Assembly: GCA_016839245.1 (NCBI GenBank)
Contig: JAEOUN010000094.1
Span: 1-34,877 of the forward strand
DNA: 34,877 bases
Direction of reading: 5' to 3'
DNA from: Candidatus Thorarchaeota archaeon
Lineage (GTDB): Archaea; Asgardarchaeota; Thorarchaeia; Thorarchaeales; Thorarchaeaceae
Below are positions 32,104 to 34,877 of the stretch, piece after piece; within the stretch, counting starts at the first letter, position 1; each line of letters starts with the position of its first letter. The notes under the pieces are model-generated. The model made no database searches. It was not told the DNA's origin and was given only the letters and a program-made list of their open reading frames with translations. Position numbers and translations under genes: made by a program.

Positions 32104-33771
32104 TTGGGCGATAACAAGACGCTCGCTGATGCTTTGAAGCATTGGAATGAGAACCTAGTCAAAAAGACCATTGAGAAATATCCTGAAAGAAAAGAGATCT
32201 TTCATACTATCTCTAATATACTGGTATCCCGACTTTATTCTCCGATGGATATCCAGGATTTCGATTATGAACGTGATCTTGGTTTTCCAGGTGAATATCC
32301 ATTTACACGAGGCGTCCAGCCCACTGGTTATCGTGGTCGATTCTGGACTATGCGACAATACAGTGGATTTGCTACAGCTAAAGAATCCAACGAGCGCTTC
32401 AAGTTCCTTCTTGAACAAGGACAGACTGGTCTCTCGGTTGCTTTTGACCTTCCCACACAGATTGGCTATGACTCAGATCATCCATTAGCCCAGGGTGAAG
32501 TTGGAAAGGTTGGTGTGGCAATAGACTCGCTTGCAGATATGGAGGTTCTCTTTGATGGTATTCCTCTTGACAAGGTTTCAACCTCTATGACAATCAACGC
32601 TCCAGCAGCTGTACTTCTTGCTATGTACGTTGCTGTGGCAGAGAAACAGGGTGTCCCAATGGAAAGACTACGTGGAACAATTCAAAATGATATTTTAAAA
32701 GAATACATTGCCCGTGGCACTTACATTTTTCCACCTACTCCATCAATGCGACTGATTACTGATGTCTTCAAGTTTTGCAGTGTGAATATGCCGCTCTGGA
32801 ATACAATCTCAATCTCTGGCTATCATATCAGAGAAGCCGGTTCAACAGCCGTACAAGAAGTTGCATTCACTCTTGCTGATGGAATCTCTTATGTTCAAGC
32901 AGCGATAGATGTGGGTCTTGATGTCGATGATTTTGCATCCCGTCTATCGTTCTTCTTTGGGTCTCACAGTGACTTCCTAGAGGAGATTTGCAAATTCCGT
33001 GCCGCGCGAAGGCTGTGGGCAAGGATAATGCAAGAACGATTCAATGCCACAAACGAAAATTCGTTGAAAATGCGTTTTCACACCCAGACTGCAGGATGCA
33101 CATTAACTGCCCAACAACCAGATAACAATGTAGTCCGCGTGACCCTTCAGGCACTCCAAGCTGTTTTGGGCGGGACTCAATCACTTCATACAAATTCCAG
33201 AGATGAAGCGCTCTCTCTACCTACTGAGGACTCTGTTCAAATTGCACTTCGGACTCAGCAAATTATCGCTTATGAATCTGGAGTGGCAGATACAGTCGAT
33301 CCTCTTGCTGGATCCTATTATATTGAATCTCTAACCAATGAAATTGAAAAACAAGCAAATGAATACATCAAGAAGATTGATGATATAGGCGGCGCTCCAA
33401 AAGCAATTGAGAAGGGATACATCCAGAAAGAAATACATGATGCAGCTTATGCCTTCCAAAAGCTTGTTGACGAGAAGAAACAGATTGTGGTTGGACTCAA
33501 TAAATTTGCTATTGAAGAAGAACATAGGTTTGCATACCTTCGAGTCAATCCAGAAGCCGAGAAGGAACAAATCAGACAACTTGTTACTATTAAGGGAGAA
33601 CGAGACGAAACACAAGTAGTCGAATGTCTCAAAGCTTTACGTAAAGGTGCAGAAGGAGATGAAAATCTCGTTCCAATCATTCTTAATGCCGTCAAGGCAT
33701 ATTGCACTCTTGGTGAGATATGTGGTGTACTAAGAGATGTTTTTGGAGAGTACAAAGCAGCTGATCTTTAG
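32104..33771 (+). CDS. Methylmalonyl-CoA mutase, large (barrel) subunit
   Basis: A 555-residue substrate-binding TIM-barrel subunit that interconverts (R)-methylmalonyl-CoA and succinyl-CoA. All diagnostic residues of a true methylmalonyl-CoA mutase are present, each three positions lower than in the Propionibacterium enzyme: Tyr86 (RQYSG), Arg204 (IARGTY) and His241 (SISGYH). The substrate loop reads [16 protein letters not shown]. Compare the paralogue at 2839, which has Phe and Gln at the first two positions. TTG start at 32104 with AGGTGA six bases upstream, overlapping the end of meaB. It is followed after 12 bases by the epimerase. Confidence 0.95.
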   Translation: MGDNKTLADALKHWNENLVKKTIEKYPERKEIFHTISNILVSRLYSPMDIQDFDYERDLGFPGEYPFTRGVQPTGYRGRFWTMRQYSGFATAKESNERFKFLLEQGQTGLSVAFDLPTQIGYDSDHPLAQGEVGKVGVAIDSLADMEVLFDGIPLDKVSTSMTINAPAAVLLAMYVAVAEKQGVPMERLRGTIQNDILKEYIARGTYIFPPTPSMRLITDVFKFCSVNMPLWNTISISGYHIREAGSTAVQEVAFTLADGISYVQAAIDVGLDVDDFASRLSFFFGSHSDFLEEICKFRAARRLWARIMQERFNATNENSLKMRFHTQTAGCTLTAQQPDNNVVRVTLQALQAVLGGTQSLHTNSRDEALSLPTEDSVQIALRTQQIIAYESGVADTVDPLAGSYYIESLTNEIEKQANEYIKKIDDIGGAPKAIEKGYIQKEIHDAAYAFQKLVDEKKQIVVGLNKFAIEEEHRFAYLRVNPEAEKEQIRQLVTIKGERDETQVVECLKALRKGAEGDENLVPIILNAVKAYCTLGEICGVLRDVFGEYKAADL

Positions 33772-33783
33772 GATGGTGGTATA

Positions 33784-34191
33784 GTGGTAGTTGAAAAGAT
33801 AGATCATGTTGGGATTGCTGTAGAGAGCATTGATGCTTGGCTAAATTACTATAGAGATATCTTAGGTCTTGAGTACTTGGGTTCAGAAGAAGTTCCAGAA
33901 CAAAAAGTACGTGTTGCCTTTCTGAAAATTGGAGAGAGCCGCTTTGAGCTGTTAGAGCCGATCACAGATGATAGTCCAATAGCTGGATTTCTCGAAAAAC
34001 GCGGTGGAGGTATCCATCACATTGCAATTCTCGTCGATGATATCACTGAAGCACTTGCACAACATAAAGCGGCTGGAGCACGACTTATAGATACTGAGGT
34101 CAGAACTGGTGCCCACAACATGAAGATTGCTTTCATTCATCCAAAGAGTTCTGGTGGCGTTCTCATAGAACTGTGTCAAACTTCCAAGTAA
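33784..34191 (+). CDS. mce: Methylmalonyl-CoA epimerase
   Basis: A 135-residue vicinal-oxygen-chelate protein that interconverts the (S) and (R) forms of methylmalonyl-CoA. Expected metal ligands are visible at His8 (IDHVGIAV), His79 (IHHIAI) and Glu129 (LIELCQ). The YRDILGLEYLG turn and the PKSSGGVLIEL C-terminus are family-typical. GTG start at 33784. It completes the four-gene mutase operon; an 8-bp inverted repeat follows directly after the stop. Confidence 0.93.
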   Translation: MVVEKIDHVGIAVESIDAWLNYYRDILGLEYLGSEEVPEQKVRVAFLKIGESRFELLEPITDDSPIAGFLEKRGGGIHHIAILVDDITEALAQHKAAGARLIDTEVRTGAHNMKIAFIHPKSSGGVLIELCQTSK

Positions 34192-34220
34192 AGTGCAAAC
34201 CTTATCTGAACATTTGCACT
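34192..34220 (+). terminator. Inverted repeat after the epimerase, next to a TATA-like run
   Basis: AGTGCAAA (34192-34199) and TTTGCACT (34213-34220) form a perfect 8-bp stem with a 13-base loop, immediately after the epimerase stop. It abuts TATATATA (34222-34229) before the small TPR gene. It could be the operon's 3' hairpin or an operator at the TPR gene promoter. Confidence 0.45.
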
Positions 34221-34248
34221 AATATATATGACCTAGGAGGTGCGTTCT

Positions 34249-34527
34249 TTGTCTGAAGGAAGACAATCTCGCTATGAGTTGTATCGAGAAGCCAAGAGTC
34301 ACGAAGCTAATGGACAATATGCTGATGCTCTAAAGGCATATGGTAAGGCAATAGAGCTTGACGCTGATTATGCTCACGCTTGGTACTACAAGAGCAAGCT
34401 GCATTACAAGTTACGGCAATATGATGAAGCCAGGCACTGTGCTGAGAAAGCTCTTGAGATAGCTCCAAGTTGGGAAAAGCACATTCGCCAAATTATTGAT
34501 GATTGCAATTGTCAGTCAAAGTCTTGA
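34249..34527 (+). CDS. Small TPR protein, copy 2
   Basis: A 92-residue protein with two TPR motifs (AKSHEANGQYADALKAYGKAIELD and AHAWYYKSKLHYKLRQYDEA) and a closing helix with WEKHIRQ. It is a clear paralogue of the minus-strand gene at 27849. The perfect ribosome binding site AGGAGGTG (34235-34242) sets the start at the TTG at 34249; the in-frame GTG at 34240 lies inside that site and cannot be used. It is probably an interaction adaptor; partner unknown. It lies directly downstream of the mutase operon. Confidence 0.75.
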   Translation: MSEGRQSRYELYREAKSHEANGQYADALKAYGKAIELDADYAHAWYYKSKLHYKLRQYDEARHCAEKALEIAPSWEKHIRQIIDDCNCQSKS

Positions 34528-34534
34528 TTAGTCA

Positions 34535-34877
34535 TCATGAAGGATATAGAATTCTATTGAGGACTTCAACAACTTTAATGACATCATCGCGATTGACCAT
34601 GCGGTTTAGTACCAATCTTGTTCTTTCACCGTATCCGCCATAGACCAGAATATTCTCCTTGGCCAATTGTTTTGATAGTTCCATTGCATCGAATGGCAAT
34701 TTATCAAGACCAAGGAAGATGATATTAGTCTCAGGTTCATCGATAATCAGATTTGGAATGTCCTTCAGTGCATGATACAAATATTTCGCATTTTCATGAT
34801 CTTCCTTTAATCGGTCCACCATCTTGTCAAGTGCAACAATCATGGGGGCTGCAATGATTCCAGCCTGTCTCATTCCT
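34535..34877 (-). CDS. Threonine aldolase-like PLP enzyme, C-terminal part (cut by window edge)
   Basis: The last ~114 residues of a fold-type I PLP enzyme; the 5' part lies beyond the window. GMRQAGIIAAP at the edge, followed by MVDRLKEDHENAKYL, matches the segment after the PLP-lysine in L-threonine aldolases (GGGMRQAG-type). The C-terminal domain (TNIIFLG ... GERTRLVLNRMVNRDDV) fits as well. The enzyme would cleave L-threonine to glycine and acetaldehyde. The Met at 34873 is internal, not the start. Another beta-eliminating lyase of the same family is possible. Confidence 0.8.
   Translation of the reverse strand, partial: GMRQAGIIAAPMIVALDKMVDRLKEDHENAKYLYHALKDIPNLIIDEPETNIIFLGLDKLPFDAMELSKQLAKENILVYGGYGERTRLVLNRMVNRDDVIKVVEVLNRILYPS

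Overview
This window looks like a piece of an archaeal chromosome, most likely an Asgard-type (Thorarchaeia/Heimdall-like) archaeon. The assignment rests on gene content. There is a Ras/Arf-like small GTPase (9862-10392), a longin-plus-roadblock-like protein (45-782) and a second longin-like N-terminus (6844-8163). There are many secreted or membrane proteins with a C-terminal membrane anchor, several membrane proteins with cytoplasmic zinc ribbons, an HdrD-like iron-sulfur protein and a likely F420-dependent luciferase-fold oxidoreductase. Archaeal TATA-like boxes sit at suitable distances from several genes. Ribosome binding sites of the GGAGGTGAT type are common, and many genes start with TTG or GTG. 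I saw no tRNA, rRNA, CRISPR array, insertion sequence or phage gene.

Layout. 45-1499: longin/roadblock-like protein and a TPR protein. 1563-4521: likely operon of a Cys-rich flavoprotein, a corrinoid adenosyltransferase and a B12-dependent acyl-CoA mutase large subunit. Its active site carries the isobutyryl-CoA-mutase signature (Phe89/Gln207), not the methylmalonyl-CoA one. 4830-6701 (minus): membrane-anchored solute-binding protein whose two halves are in swapped order. 6844-10392: longin/winged-helix protein, small helical protein, serine hydrolase and small GTPase. 10616-12805 (minus): duplicated-domain sensor-like membrane protein with a zinc ribbon, and an LLM oxidoreductase. 12970-15875: FAD dehydrogenase plus HdrD-like Fe-S protein. 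15953-20648: two membrane proteins flanking a 1032-residue beta-helix surface protein. 20827-22555: DUF438-hemerythrin-PAS protein divergent from an HxlR regulator. 22569-24723: tandem DUF998-like membrane proteins, then tandem zinc-ribbon tail-anchored proteins. 24824-27842: two-subunit CoA-transferase, HAD hydrolase and a helical protein. 27849-30628: small TPR protein, a surface protein and a membrane-tethered winged-helix protein. 30712-34191: complete methylmalonyl-CoA mutase operon (small subunit, MeaB-type GTPase, large subunit, epimerase). 34249-34877: small TPR protein and the 3' part of a threonine-aldolase-like gene.

How it fits together (inference). The metabolic genes point to acyl-CoA carbon-skeleton rearrangement. 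A canonical methylmalonyl-CoA mutase/epimerase operon, a second mutase with altered substrate pocket next to its cofactor-activating enzyme, and a CoA-transferase would suit oxidation or fermentation of branched-chain amino acids, propionate or butyrate/isobutyrate. The FAD/HdrD-like pair could carry electrons from a hydroxy-acid or similar donor. Strongest points for follow-up are the second mutase, the permuted binding protein, the GTPase lacking the invariant DxxG glycine, and the hairpin that covers the mutase ribosome binding site.
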